A stretch of 64,000 nt of DNA from CAWIHA01 sp963835855 (GTDB taxonomy: Bacteria; Acidobacteriota; Terriglobia; Bryobacterales; Bryobacteraceae): positions 14,881-78,880 of the forward strand of contig CAWIHA010000010.1 in assembly GCA_963835855.1 (NCBI GenBank), given 5' to 3'. Shown in pieces: positions 31,421 to 40,403 of this stretch. The notes beneath the pieces are model-generated. The model saw nothing but the letters and a program-made list of their open reading frames with translations. It was not told the origin of the DNA and ran no database searches. Numbering within the stretch: position 1 is the stretch's first letter; the number at the start of each line of letters is the position of its first letter. Both the position numbers and the translations under genes were made by a program.

Positions 31421-34189
31421 TTAGATGGCCTGTAGGAGGTCGCGGAATTTCGTGTACCCCATGACGCCGAGCTCGTGGATTAGCGCGGTTGCCGCGGGGC
31501 GTGAAAGATCGTCATGTAGCGCGGCGGCAAGGATGGCCCCGACGTGCTTCTCGGCCCCAAGGATGGTCCAGTGCTGGCGTTCGGTTGCGACGAATGCGCG
31601 CACGCACTCCACAGCAAGTGGCATGTGGTGGCCTGCGAGGTTGGCGAGTCGCTCGATGACCTGATGGTCCAGCGCGATGGTCTGATTCGTGCGCAACACG
31701 TCGCGCAGTTCGTTGAGCTCCCATTCGGGATCGAGCTTTCCGGCGGCGAACCACCAACCGAAGGCGGCGAGTTCACCACGGTGCTCCTCCAATGCGGCCG
31801 TCGCTGCTTGGCGCCGTGCGGTCCATAGGCTGACGAGGCGCTCGCGAATCACCGTGGCCACGGCTTCTTCGGTGCTGTACAGGACGCGACCGACGTACTC
31901 CAGCGCGTGGGTGCGAATGTGTATTGGTGCGCGCTCAAAAAACCGCGCAATGATGCCCTGGTCGCATGGGAGGTGGCCGCGATAGTAGCGTGCCATGAGG
32001 TGCGCGCCTAGGTGCTCGTCTGGGTCGGGCCTGCCGCCTCGGGATTCCGGCAGCTTGTCGCGCTGCAGCTTGTCGACGGCACGCTCGTAGTAATCGGTGA
32101 GCAGGGCGACGGCATCGTCGTAGGGGGGGCAGAACGTGAGGTATGCCTCCCATGCGGCGTTGCCCCGCTCGTCCCCAAAAATCCGGTCAACGTTGGCGCG
32201 TGCCCATTGTTGGTCGAGGAGGCCGAGCCATGGGAAGAATCGTCCATAAACTGAGCGGATCGCGACGGACGGGTCGTGCTGGAGGTGATGGTCGAGGAGT
32301 TCGCGTACCTCCGGCATGCTGGCCATGTCCCTATGTCCTGGTTGGTGTTGTCGGATCATCAGGGCGTACTTGATGACTGCTTCCATGGCTTTGCCCCTGA
32401 TCGTGTTGATGGCAAGCAGTGGCGCGTCCATCGTTGGGCCGTAGGTCTTTTCGTCCGCCGCAGTGGGGTCGGGGTCCTCGGCGAGCACCGCGATGATACG
32501 CCAGACCGTGTCCCGGTGAGCGACGGGCATGGTGTTATTGAGTGCTTGGTCGAGGAGGTCGGCGATCGCGCCGCGCGTGCCTGCCCGCCCCTGGTCGTCG
32601 TCAAAGGGATCGTGATTGTTGCGTAGTGCGTTCCTGGGTTGGTTGATGATCCATGTCGCGAGGTCCAGGACTCGTTCCCACGTGATGCTTCGCTTCTTAT
32701 CGTTTGCTTCTCGTAGGCCGTAGAAGTAGTTGCGGTGGTATGTGGGGTGCAGCGCCCGGAGCTGGTCGAGGACGTTGTCCAGCAGTGTCAGGTTGGTTGC
32801 GATGATATTAGTGAGGTGCTGGCCGATGCCTGCGCGTGACGGCCCGAGGAGCTCGTCCGTTGGTGTCCAGGCCGCGAGGTAGTCGACCAATGCTTCGGGC
32901 GTCATCCTGGCCAGATCATCTTTGGTGATGGGGCTTGCTGGTCCGATGAACCCGAAGGTTAGGTACTCAGGCTCTGGTCCAAGTTCATCGATGATTGCTT
33001 GGTAGCGTTGTGCCCACGCTGGTGGGAGCTGGTCGGCGATGGGAGTGAGTTGTCGGCGTTGCCAGAATTTCTGGTAGTGCGCGGTGTCCTCTGGTGTTGG
33101 TTGTTGGCCGGTTGCTGTGATGCGTGCTTCGTAGGGCTGCGTTGGCGGGCCATCGTTAATCCAGGTGAGGATGCGCTCCTGGTCTGCCGGGTCGAGGCTG
33201 GAGAAGGCGTCGTGGAGGAGTCGTTGGTACTCGTGGCGTAGACCGGAGTTTTCGAAGAGGTCGTGGTTCGTGAGGTGGGCGTTCACGAGGTCGGGAATGT
33301 TGTCTTTTTCTCGTCGGAGGATGTCGAGGGCAATCCGGTGGAACGCGATGGTGGGTCGCGCTTCGAGTGCTGCAATGACGATCCTGGCGTCGTGGGGTTG
33401 TTCGCGTGCGAGTTGCGCGGCGGTGTCTCTGGTGGCGCTGACGAGGAGGTTTTTGATGCTGTTGAGGTCCTCGTCGTCTTCGATCTTGCCATGCCAGATG
33501 CCTGAGCCGTCGTTTAGTGGTCGGCTACCACGTGTTGTATGCGGTGGTGCTGCGATTTGTAGGAGGTCGCTGGTGAGGGCGAGGGCGTCCATGCCGATAG
33601 TAGCCGTGAGGCTGGGGAGTGCTTCTTTGAGGACTTGCCCGTAGGACCATGGTTGCATGTGGGCGCGGGCGTATCGTGTTTCGTCTTTGGTGATGGCCAG
33701 TGTTACCCGTGCGAGCGCTGTTGCTGCGACGGCTTGGCCGTTGGTGGCGAGGTGTTTGAGCAGCGTGCCGAGGTGCATAGGGAGCACGCCGCGGTAGGGC
33801 GCCTTGAGCCATTGTGCGGCGCGCGGAACGAGTTGTGCCGCCATCGGTGCGGGGAGGTTGGTGGCGATCTCGGCGAGGGTATCGTGGACAATGATGTTCT
33901 CAGTTTCCGGGATCTTGAGCGCAATGCGGAGCACGGCGTCTTGCGCCTCGGGAATGGTGGCCATGCGCGCGAGGTACTGCAGTGCGGGCCACGGCGGGAA
34001 CTGGACGGTGCCTTCGGTGTTGTCGTGGATGGGCGCTGGTGGAGTGCTGAACAGGCCTCGTTGGTCAAGTGGTTCGAGCCATTGTGGATTTTGGAGCTTG
34101 TCGAAGAAGTAGCGTCGCTGTTCTGGTCGCGCGAGGAGGCTAATGGTGTGCTCGATCTGCTCAGGCGTTGGTGTCTTCCAAGATGGCAT
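31421..34189 (-). CDS. Large helical-repeat protein of unknown function (second gene of island)
   Basis: 922 aa, soluble, no signal peptide and no membrane segment. The composition and spacing (LPAPMAAQLVPRAAQWLKAP..., many paired amphipathic helices with WP, YL and LL) suggest HEAT-like alpha-solenoid repeats. No Walker A, nuclease, TIR or protease motif was found. The start at 34189 is chosen because GGAGG lies 6 bases upstream; a longer reading to 34672 would overlap the upstream gene with low-complexity S/T/P sequence. It overlaps that gene by 29 bases, so the two are coupled. Strand composition differs from neighbours (plus strand rich in G and T). Confidence 0.75.
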   Translation of the reverse strand: MPSWKTPTPEQIEHTISLLARPEQRRYFFDKLQNPQWLEPLDQRGLFSTPPAPIHDNTEGTVQFPPWPALQYLARMATIPEAQDAVLRIALKIPETENIIVHDTLAEIATNLPAPMAAQLVPRAAQWLKAPYRGVLPMHLGTLLKHLATNGQAVAATALARVTLAITKDETRYARAHMQPWSYGQVLKEALPSLTATIGMDALALTSDLLQIAAPPHTTRGSRPLNDGSGIWHGKIEDDEDLNSIKNLLVSATRDTAAQLAREQPHDARIVIAALEARPTIAFHRIALDILRREKDNIPDLVNAHLTNHDLFENSGLRHEYQRLLHDAFSSLDPADQERILTWINDGPPTQPYEARITATGQQPTPEDTAHYQKFWQRRQLTPIADQLPPAWAQRYQAIIDELGPEPEYLTFGFIGPASPITKDDLARMTPEALVDYLAAWTPTDELLGPSRAGIGQHLTNIIATNLTLLDNVLDQLRALHPTYHRNYFYGLREANDKKRSITWERVLDLATWIINQPRNALRNNHDPFDDDQGRAGTRGAIADLLDQALNNTMPVAHRDTVWRIIAVLAEDPDPTAADEKTYGPTMDAPLLAINTIRGKAMEAVIKYALMIRQHQPGHRDMASMPEVRELLDHHLQHDPSVAIRSVYGRFFPWLGLLDQQWARANVDRIFGDERGNAAWEAYLTFCPPYDDAVALLTDYYERAVDKLQRDKLPESRGGRPDPDEHLGAHLMARYYRGHLPCDQGIIARFFERAPIHIRTHALEYVGRVLYSTEEAVATVIRERLVSLWTARRQAATAALEEHRGELAAFGWWFAAGKLDPEWELNELRDVLRTNQTIALDHQVIERLANLAGHHMPLAVECVRAFVATERQHWTILGAEKHVGAILAAALHDDLSRPAATALIHELGVMGYTKFRDLLQAI

Positions 34190-34871
34190 CGAGGTCCTCC
34201 AGTGTGTCAAAGAATGGTCTGATGAGTGCGGCGAGTGTGCTTTCGAAGATGTTGAATCGATGGCGAAGTTCTTGCTCGGGGCAGTGGCTGTTGGTGTGTC
34301 CGGTGTCGTGTGCTCGGTCGACGAACCATTTGGTGATGATGAGCCATTGTTTAAGGATAGGAGTGAGCGTGTCGCGCAGAGGCGTGTTCTCTGGTGCGAG
34401 TCCTTGGAAGAGTCGTCGTGCGGCGTCGAGGGGTTTTGTTCTGGTGGTGCGGTGGTCTTCGAGGAGCTCGGCGACTTTCTTAGCGAGTTTGCGGTCGATG
34501 GTGATGGTGGTGGAGTTTGGTGCGGTGTTGCCGCCGAGGTCGGTGATGAGCGTTTGTGCGCCGGGGAGCCTGGAGATGTCGTCGAGGCGGCTCGTGTAGT
34601 CCAGGCGGTGCTTCTTGGTAGTGGGGCCGCTGACGACATCAGGGAGGCGGTTTCTGATTTCTCGGACGGCATGGGCTATGAATCTGACGCGCCCGGGGAG
34701 GGGCTTGTCGTCGAGCAGAGTGACTGCTCCTTCGTATAGTTCCGCAAGGCTTGGCGCGTTGCGGTGCATCCACGCTTTGACTTCGTTGCGTGTTGGCGTC
34801 CAGCAGGGTGTTAGTGCCATGGCGTCGTGGGCACCGTTGCCCGGCGGTAGTGGTGGATCTGCTGGGGCCAT
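34161..34871 (-). CDS. Protein of unknown function (first gene of island)
   Basis: 236 aa, soluble, no signal peptide. Visible features: VRFIAHAVREIRNRLPDV, a charged helix near the middle, and a His-rich stretch WFVDRAHDTGHTNSHCPE near the end. Not recognised as a known family; no catalytic motif assigned. ATG 34871; no strong ribosome-binding site. It forms a two-gene unit with the large helical-repeat protein. An accessory or defence role is a guess from size pairing and composition only. Confidence 0.7.
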   Translation of the reverse strand: MAPADPPLPPGNGAHDAMALTPCWTPTRNEVKAWMHRNAPSLAELYEGAVTLLDDKPLPGRVRFIAHAVREIRNRLPDVVSGPTTKKHRLDYTSRLDDISRLPGAQTLITDLGGNTAPNSTTITIDRKLAKKVAELLEDHRTTRTKPLDAARRLFQGLAPENTPLRDTLTPILKQWLIITKWFVDRAHDTGHTNSHCPEQELRHRFNIFESTLAALIRPFFDTLEDLDAILEDTNA

Positions 34872-35184
34872 GCTTTTCGCTTTTTGTTCTTAATTGTACG
34901 CTCCTGGTTAAGAACTCTTCGGCGGTTCGGGCGTGAGCCGCGGGTTTATATCTCGCGGCAACAGCCCATACCACCAGCACTCAGGCACGAGATCCCGAAA
35001 CGGCACAGCCGGAAAGCGGCCTCAGCATGATCCGCTTCAGGCTGGCCCGCCTCAGGCTGCTGAAAAAGGTCGAAAAACGCTTGCTGACGCGCGCGGCTCG
35101 GAAACGCGCCCGCGTGTTTACAGCAACTTACAGAGCCGCGACCGTGAGGGAACGGGCCTGCCAAAGCCTTTTTCAGCAGCCCGC
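34872..35184. other. 313-base intergenic region containing a palindromic repeat element
   Basis: Upstream region of the island (34872-34930) and then the repeat element at 35055-35181, which abuts the stop of the MBL hydrolase. 34930-35054 shows no gene. Confidence 0.5.
35055..35181. repeat. 127-bp element with 16-bp terminal inverted repeats
   Basis: Left end GGCTGCTGAAAAAGGT and right end complementary to GGCTGCTGAAAAAGGC (15 of 16). Inside are GCGCGGCTCGGAAACGCGCC and AGAGCCGCGACCGTGAGGGA, themselves able to pair. No transposase. The size and structure fit a miniature inverted-repeat or REP-like element. Its translation contains SRDREG, a phrase I associate with acidobacterial phantom proteins. 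Confidence 0.75.
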
Positions 35185-35817
35185 CTAGAGGCCCTGCAAG
35201 AAGTAGTTGCACTCTTTCTCGCGGCCGAGCGTGGTCGTTTCGCCGTGCCCTGGAATCACAAGCGTCTCCTCCGGAAGGCCGAAATACTTGTCGTGGATCG
35301 ACCGCAGGAGCTGCCGCGAATCCCCGCCGGGCAGGTCGGTCCGCCCGATGCTGTCGCGAAACAGGGTGTCGCCCGCAATCAGCTTCTTTTCGGACGGAAT
35401 CCACAGGCTGATCGAGCCGAGCGTGTGCCCGGGCGTGTCGAGGACCTCGAAAACAGCCGCGCTTAGGCGAAGCTGGTCCCCTTCTCGCGCCGGCGCATCG
35501 ATTTCAACGCGTTCCGGCGTCTCCATGCCGAGCAACGCGGCCTGCGTGTCCAGAAGATCGCAGAGCGGGAGGTCGCTGGCGTTCATGTAAACCGGTGCGC
35601 CGGTAGCGCGCTTGAGTTTCTGAGCGCCGCCGATGTGGTCGACGTGCGCGTGGGTGATGACGATGGCCGTGATCCGGAGCCCGTGCCGCTGGACGACGCC
35701 GAGGATGGCGTCAATCTCGTCACCGGGATCGATGACCAGCCCTTCACGCGTGACCTCATCGCCGAAGATCGAGCAATTGCACGCCAGCATCCCGACCGGA
35801 AGTATTTCGTGGATCAT
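35185..35817 (-). CDS. Metallo-beta-lactamase-fold hydrolase (glyoxalase II-like)
   Basis: 210 aa. Metal site in ITHAHVDHIGG (HxHxDH), later His in DTPGHTLGSIS, Asp in LIAGDTLF and final His in VIPGHGETTTLGRE, as in the GloB/YcbL group of thioester hydrolases. No C-terminal substrate domain of true glyoxalase II. Substrate uncertain. It ends against the palindromic element. Confidence 0.9.
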   Translation of the reverse strand: MIHEILPVGMLACNCSIFGDEVTREGLVIDPGDEIDAILGVVQRHGLRITAIVITHAHVDHIGGAQKLKRATGAPVYMNASDLPLCDLLDTQAALLGMETPERVEIDAPAREGDQLRLSAAVFEVLDTPGHTLGSISLWIPSEKKLIAGDTLFRDSIGRTDLPGGDSRQLLRSIHDKYFGLPEETLVIPGHGETTTLGREKECNYFLQGL

Positions 35818-35837
35818 GGGGGCTATACTTCCAGTAT

Positions 35838-36281
35838 ATGGCCCTGATCGCCCTGGAAGTCCTGCGGGTGTTGATGCGCTGGGTGCACATCGTTTCGGGG
35901 GTCCTGCTCATCGGAGGCGCGGCCTATGCGCGCGCTGCCGTTTCCCCGGCGTTCGAAGTACTACCACTCGAAGACCGGGAGGAAGCCTGGCAGCGCCTCG
36001 CGCTCCGTTACCGGCCTCTCATTTACGCGGCGATTGCGGGCCTGATCGTCTCCGGCGTCTACAATGTCCTGATACACCGGGGCCACAGCGCGTATTACCT
36101 GATGTGGTTTGCGATCAAGATGCTGCTCGCGGCGCACGTATTCGCGGCGGCCATCCTGTGGACCAGAGAAGCGGACGCAAAGCCCGCCGACGACGCGGCG
36201 CGGGACCGGCGCATGAGCGGCATCCTGATCTCGGGCCTGCTCGTGTTGCTGGTTGCGGCATACCTGGGAATCATTTATTAG
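35838..36281 (+). CDS. Integral membrane protein, four-helix, CopD-like
   Basis: 147 aa with about four membrane helices: MALIALEVLRVLMRWVHIVS (with a His in the first helix), YRPLIYAAIAGLIVSGVYNV, YLMWFAIKMLLAAHVFAAAI and ILISGLLVLLVAAYLGIIY. The WVH...G and KMLLAAH pattern resembles the CopD/urate-oxidase N-terminal membrane family that places His in helices, possibly for haem. Function not assigned. Followed 7 bases later by ygfZ. Confidence 0.7.
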   Translation: MALIALEVLRVLMRWVHIVSGVLLIGGAAYARAAVSPAFEVLPLEDREEAWQRLALRYRPLIYAAIAGLIVSGVYNVLIHRGHSAYYLMWFAIKMLLAAHVFAAAILWTREADAKPADDAARDRRMSGILISGLLVLLVAAYLGIIY

Positions 36282-36288
36282 CGCTGCG

Positions 36289-37239
36289 ATGGAAGACGGA
36301 TATCAAGCGCTGCGGGAAGGCGCGGCGTGGTTCGATCTCTCCGCCCGCGGCCGCATACGCGTGACGGGCCGGGACCGCACACGCCTGCTCCACGCCATCA
36401 CGACCAACCACATACAGCAGCTCAAGCCGGGCCAGGGCTGTTACGCGTTCTTTCTGAACGCACAAGGCCGCATTCTCGGCGATGTGAACCTGCTTTGTCT
36501 CGCGGATGCCTTCCTGCTCGATACCGAGCCGGAAACGCGCTTGAGTACTTACGAGCACATCGCTAAGTACATCATCGCCGATGATGTGACGCTCGAAGAC
36601 GCAACGGAAGAAACCGCCGCGCTGGGCGTGGAGGGGCCGGAATCGGGCGAGATCCTGCGCGCGCTCGCTATGCCGCAGCCTGAGGCGCCTTACTCGTATG
36701 AGCGTTCCGGCGAGCGCATGATCGCCCGCTTGAGCGCGACGGGCGCGCCGGGCTTCCGCATCTTCGCCCCGCGGGAGGAGATGCCGCAGCTTGTCGAGCA
36801 GTTGGAATCCGCAGGCGCCGTCTCCGCCGCGCCGGACGAGATTCGCGCGGTGCGGCTCGAGCTCGGAACGCCTCGCTACGGCGAGGACATCTGCGACAAA
36901 TACCTGCCGCAGGAAACGCAGCTTCTTCACGCGGTGCATTTCGACAAGGGCTGTTACCTGGGGCAGGAGATTGTCGAGCGCGTGCGGTCGCGCGGCTCGG
37001 TGCACCGGTTTCTGGTGCGGCTTGAGATCGATTCCAGCAATCCGCCCGAGGCTGACGCGCAAATCCTCGCCGATGGAAAGGCGCGGGGCGAGGTGACTTC
37101 CGCCGCCTATTCTCCAGCGAGCGGAAAAGTGGCGGCGCTGGGTTACGTGCGGCTTGGAGAAACAGCGGCCGGCGCGCCGCTCACGATCGCCGGCGCGGCG
37201 GCGCGAATTGTGTCCGCGAGGCCTGGGCCGGAAAGCTAA
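36289..37239 (+). CDS. ygfZ: YgfZ/GcvT-family folate-binding protein
   Basis: 316 aa. Tetrahydrofolate-dependent protein that aids repair or assembly of Fe-S enzymes. The hallmark KGCYLGQEIVERVRSRG (K-x-C-Y-x-G-Q-E) is intact. The N-terminal GRIRVTGRDRTRLLHAITTN and NAQGRILGDVNL are typical of GcvT-like folds. Start at ATG 36289, because the upstream 12 in-frame codons overlap the previous gene. Confidence 0.9.
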   Translation: MEDGYQALREGAAWFDLSARGRIRVTGRDRTRLLHAITTNHIQQLKPGQGCYAFFLNAQGRILGDVNLLCLADAFLLDTEPETRLSTYEHIAKYIIADDVTLEDATEETAALGVEGPESGEILRALAMPQPEAPYSYERSGERMIARLSATGAPGFRIFAPREEMPQLVEQLESAGAVSAAPDEIRAVRLELGTPRYGEDICDKYLPQETQLLHAVHFDKGCYLGQEIVERVRSRGSVHRFLVRLEIDSSNPPEADAQILADGKARGEVTSAAYSPASGKVAALGYVRLGETAAGAPLTIAGAAARIVSARPGPES

Positions 37240-37256
37240 GCCTGGCGAGGGCCCCC

Positions 37257-39026
37257 TTACACCACGTAGCGTTCGGCTTCCAGCACGCGGGCGGCGATGC
37301 GGCGGCGGAGCGCGACTGTGTTGAGCGGCTCGAATTTAGCGAAGCGGCGGAGCACGGCCAGGTTCGTGCGCAGCGCGTCGCCTTCCGAGCAGGCAGCTAG
37401 CACGGTGCGCGCGTCCGTTTCGATCGCTCCCATCGCCTCGCGGGTGAAGACCGCGCACATATCCGCGGCTTGCGCGCCGCGGCCGGCGGCCGCCAGCTTG
37501 CGCGTCCGCAGATAAACGGATTCCATCGCAAACGCCTGCATCAGGATATCGGTGATCCCGGCGAGGACTTCCTGCTCATCCTCGATGGCGGCAAGGAATC
37601 TCTGGTACGCCAGGCCCAGCGTGAACAGGCCGATCCTCTTCGCGTTCGCCACCAGGCGCGCTTCCTCCCCGGCGGCATCGTCGATGCGCGGGCCGCCAAG
37701 AATCTCCGCTTGCAGCGCCTTGACCGCTTCGACCAGTGGCAACTGACCACGCTGGGCGCGCTTCAGCATCATGCCAGTGGCGACGAGCCGGTTGATTTCG
37801 TTGGTGCCTTCGAAGATGCGGTTGATGCGCGAATCGCGGTAGGCGCACTCGACCGCGTAATCCTGGTGATAGCCGTAGCCGCCATGGATCTGCACGCCCT
37901 CATCGACGACATAATCGAGCGCCTCCGAGGCGAACACCTTCACGAACGAACACTCGGTAGCGTATTCCTCCACGCCCTTGACAAAGGTCTCGGAGGCCTC
38001 CGGCTGGCTCCAGTCCAGGCCGGCTAGCCGGCTCTCGATGAGCCCGCCCACGCGGTAGACCACGCTATCTGTGGCAAAGAGCAGGATGGCCATCTGGGCC
38101 AGCTTGTGCTGGATCAGGCCGAACTCGGCGATCGGCCTGCCGAATGCCTGGCGCTGGTTGGCATAGCGCGCCGAGATGGCGAGCACTTCCTTCATTCCGC
38201 CCACCGCAAACGCGCCCAGCTTCATGCGGCCCAGGTCGAGGATGCTGAAAGCGACGGCATGGCCGCGGTTCAGCTCGCCGAGCAGGTTCTCGCGCGGCAC
38301 CGCGACGTTATCGAAGTAAACGGCGCAGGTGGAGCTGCCCTTGATGCCCATCTTTTTTTCTTCGGCCCCGATGCTGACGCCCGGCCAGCTTCGCTCCACC
38401 AGAAACGCCGAGATCTTCTCGCCGGTCTTGGCGAAAACGGTAAACAGACCGGCGGCGCTTGCATTCGTGATCCACATCTTCTGCCCGTTGAGCGCGTAGT
38501 GCGAGCCATCCGCGCTGAGCTCGGCCCGTGTGCGCGCCGCCAGCGCATCCGAGCCCGCGTGCGCCTCGCTCAGACAGTACGCCGCGATCATTTCCGCATT
38601 CACCAGCTTCGGCAGGTAGCGCTCCTTTTGTTGCTCAGTGCCAAATAGCAGGACGGGAAAGGTGCCGATGCCGGCGTGTGCGCCATGCCAGGCGGCATAT
38701 GAGCCGTCGCGCCCGAGCCCCTCGGCAACAATCAGCGCGGCAACCCAGCCCAGCTCCATTCCGCCGTAACGCTCCGGAATCGCCGCTCCGGTTAGGCCGA
38801 GCGCGGCGGATTTGCGCAATACGGCAACCGCGACACCCGGCTCCTGGTGTTGGATCTCCTGGACGCGCGGCGCGACGTTATTCGCCCAAAACTCATCCAC
38901 CGTGCGCGCGATGGCGCGATGCTCGCCCGTGAAGTCCTCCGGCGTGAAAATCTCTTCCGGCGCGCGCTGCTCGATCAGGAACCCGCCGCCGCGCACTTTC
39001 GGCAGGCCCGCTACTGTTGAAGCCAT
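37257..39026 (-). CDS. fadE: Acyl-CoA dehydrogenase, long form
   Basis: 589 aa flavoenzyme for the first step of beta-oxidation. YCLSEAHAGSDALAARTRAE and KMWITNASAAGLFTVFAK are the FAD/substrate-binding beta domain; GRPIAEFGLIQHKLA and EGTNEINRLV are the C-terminal helical domain. About 180 extra C-terminal residues form a second helical domain, as in VLCAD/ACAD9-type enzymes. Start ATG 39026 with GGGAGG upstream. Third gene of the fadB-fadA-fadE operon, 20 bases after fadA. Confidence 0.93.
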   Translation of the reverse strand: MASTVAGLPKVRGGGFLIEQRAPEEIFTPEDFTGEHRAIARTVDEFWANNVAPRVQEIQHQEPGVAVAVLRKSAALGLTGAAIPERYGGMELGWVAALIVAEGLGRDGSYAAWHGAHAGIGTFPVLLFGTEQQKERYLPKLVNAEMIAAYCLSEAHAGSDALAARTRAELSADGSHYALNGQKMWITNASAAGLFTVFAKTGEKISAFLVERSWPGVSIGAEEKKMGIKGSSTCAVYFDNVAVPRENLLGELNRGHAVAFSILDLGRMKLGAFAVGGMKEVLAISARYANQRQAFGRPIAEFGLIQHKLAQMAILLFATDSVVYRVGGLIESRLAGLDWSQPEASETFVKGVEEYATECSFVKVFASEALDYVVDEGVQIHGGYGYHQDYAVECAYRDSRINRIFEGTNEINRLVATGMMLKRAQRGQLPLVEAVKALQAEILGGPRIDDAAGEEARLVANAKRIGLFTLGLAYQRFLAAIEDEQEVLAGITDILMQAFAMESVYLRTRKLAAAGRGAQAADMCAVFTREAMGAIETDARTVLAACSEGDALRTNLAVLRRFAKFEPLNTVALRRRIAARVLEAERYVV

Positions 39027-39046
39027 TCCGCCCCTCCCGATCCGTT

Positions 39047-40222
39047 CTAAATCCGTTCGAAAATGCCGGCGGCGCCCTGGCCTCCACCGACGCACATCGT
39101 GACCATTCCGTACCTCGCGCCCCGGCGCTCCATCTCGCGGAGGATCGTCGCAGTGAGCTTAGCGCCGGTGCAACCCAGCGGATGGCCGAGCGCAATCGCT
39201 CCGCCGTTCAGGTTCACGCGCTCGATATCGAGGCTCGCCAGCCGGATGACCGCGAGCGCCTGAACGGCGAACGCCTCGTTCAGCTCGATCACCTCGATGT
39301 CATCCAGCTTCAGCCGCGCCATCTCGAGCGCCTTAGGAATTGCCACTACCGGCCCGATGCCCATGATTTCCGGCGGGACGCCGCCTGCGGCGAAGCTGAC
39401 GAAGCGCAAGCGCGGCTTGAGGCCCAACCGCCGGGCTTTTTTATCGGACATGACAAGCGCCACCGCCGCGCCATCGCTGGTTTGCGACGAGTTGCCCGCC
39501 GTCACCGTGCCCTGTGCATCGAACACAGGCTTGAGCTTCGCCAACGCCTCAAGCGAAGTGTCCGAGCGCGGCCCTTCATCCTTCGCGAAGATCGTTTTCT
39601 CCGTAATGCGTTTTCCGTCTTCGAGCACCGTGCGTTCGACCCCGAATGGCACGATCTCTTCTTCGAAATTCCCCTTGGCCTGCGCGCAGAGAGCATTCTG
39701 GTGGCTGCGAAGCGCGAACGCATCCGAGTCCTCGCGGCTGATATCGTATTTCCGCTGGACCGCCTCCGCGGTCAGGCCCATACTCAAATAGATTTCCGGC
39801 CGGTTGTCAGCGATCCAAGGATTCGGCGCGAATTTGTTACTGGCGCGCGGGATCAGGCTCATCGATTCGGCCCCGCCGGCGATTACGATCCCGGCCGAGC
39901 CGGAGCGGATGCGGTCGGCGGCGATGGCGATCGCTTGCAGGCCCGACGAGCAGAAACGGTTGATAGTCATTCCGGGCACGAGGTCCGGGAGGCCGGCGAG
40001 CAGCGCCACGTTCCGCGCCATGTTCAGGCCGGATTCGGCTTCCGGAAACGCGCAACCCAGCACGACATCGTCGATTTCGTCTTTCGGCGTTTGCGGGTAT
40101 TTCTCGAGCAGGCGGCGGATGACGGCTGCGGCGAGGTCGTCGGGCCGCGAGTTCCGTAACGCTCCACGCGGCGCCTTGCCCACGGCGGTCCGCAAGCAAT
40201 CGACAATCACGGCTTCAGGCAT
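39047..40222 (-). CDS. fadA: Acetyl-CoA acyltransferase (thiolase)
   Basis: 391 aa. Thiolytic cleavage of 3-ketoacyl-CoA. Nucleophile Cys91 in NRFCSSGLQA; His in GGAIALGHPLGCTGAK; second Cys in MCVGGGQGAAGIFE. AGGAESMS is also conserved. Length is typical. Lies between fadB and fadE on the same strand. Confidence 0.96.
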   Translation of the reverse strand: MPEAVIVDCLRTAVGKAPRGALRNSRPDDLAAAVIRRLLEKYPQTPKDEIDDVVLGCAFPEAESGLNMARNVALLAGLPDLVPGMTINRFCSSGLQAIAIAADRIRSGSAGIVIAGGAESMSLIPRASNKFAPNPWIADNRPEIYLSMGLTAEAVQRKYDISREDSDAFALRSHQNALCAQAKGNFEEEIVPFGVERTVLEDGKRITEKTIFAKDEGPRSDTSLEALAKLKPVFDAQGTVTAGNSSQTSDGAAVALVMSDKKARRLGLKPRLRFVSFAAGGVPPEIMGIGPVVAIPKALEMARLKLDDIEVIELNEAFAVQALAVIRLASLDIERVNLNGGAIALGHPLGCTGAKLTATILREMERRGARYGMVTMCVGGGQGAAGIFERI

Positions 40223-40337
40223 TTCTCGTCAGCCCCTTATACCCATTGTGACGTTTTCGGTCAGCCAGCGGCTTCATCGAGCGAGATGTTCCAGGCTTCC
40301 CAGCGCCGGATCAAGAGCCGGCATGGCACGCCGCACA

Positions 40338-40378
40338 GGCTGCTGAAAAACTCTTTTTTCGCTCCCTCACGATCACGC
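40338..40378. repeat. Partial copy of the palindromic element
   Basis: GGCTGCTGAAAAA end followed by GCTCCCTCACGATCACGCC, whose complement GGCGTGATCGTGAGGGAGC matches GCCGCGACCGTGAGGGAAC in the element at 35055-35181. Corresponds to one half of that element, in the opposite orientation, in the fadB-fadA gap. Confidence 0.55.
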
Positions 40379-40403
40379 CTCGGAATGGCTTGCACACGCT
40401 TCT

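Noticed and set aside
34190..34672. N-terminal extension of the large island protein to 1083 aa
   Set aside because: The extra 160 residues are S/T/P-rich low complexity, lie in a different frame over a better gene, and GGAGG marks the start at 34189.
34933..35466. Plus-strand frame across the palindromic element
   Set aside because: It consists of the repeat element and the antisense of the MBL hydrolase; such RDREG-containing readings are repeat artefacts.
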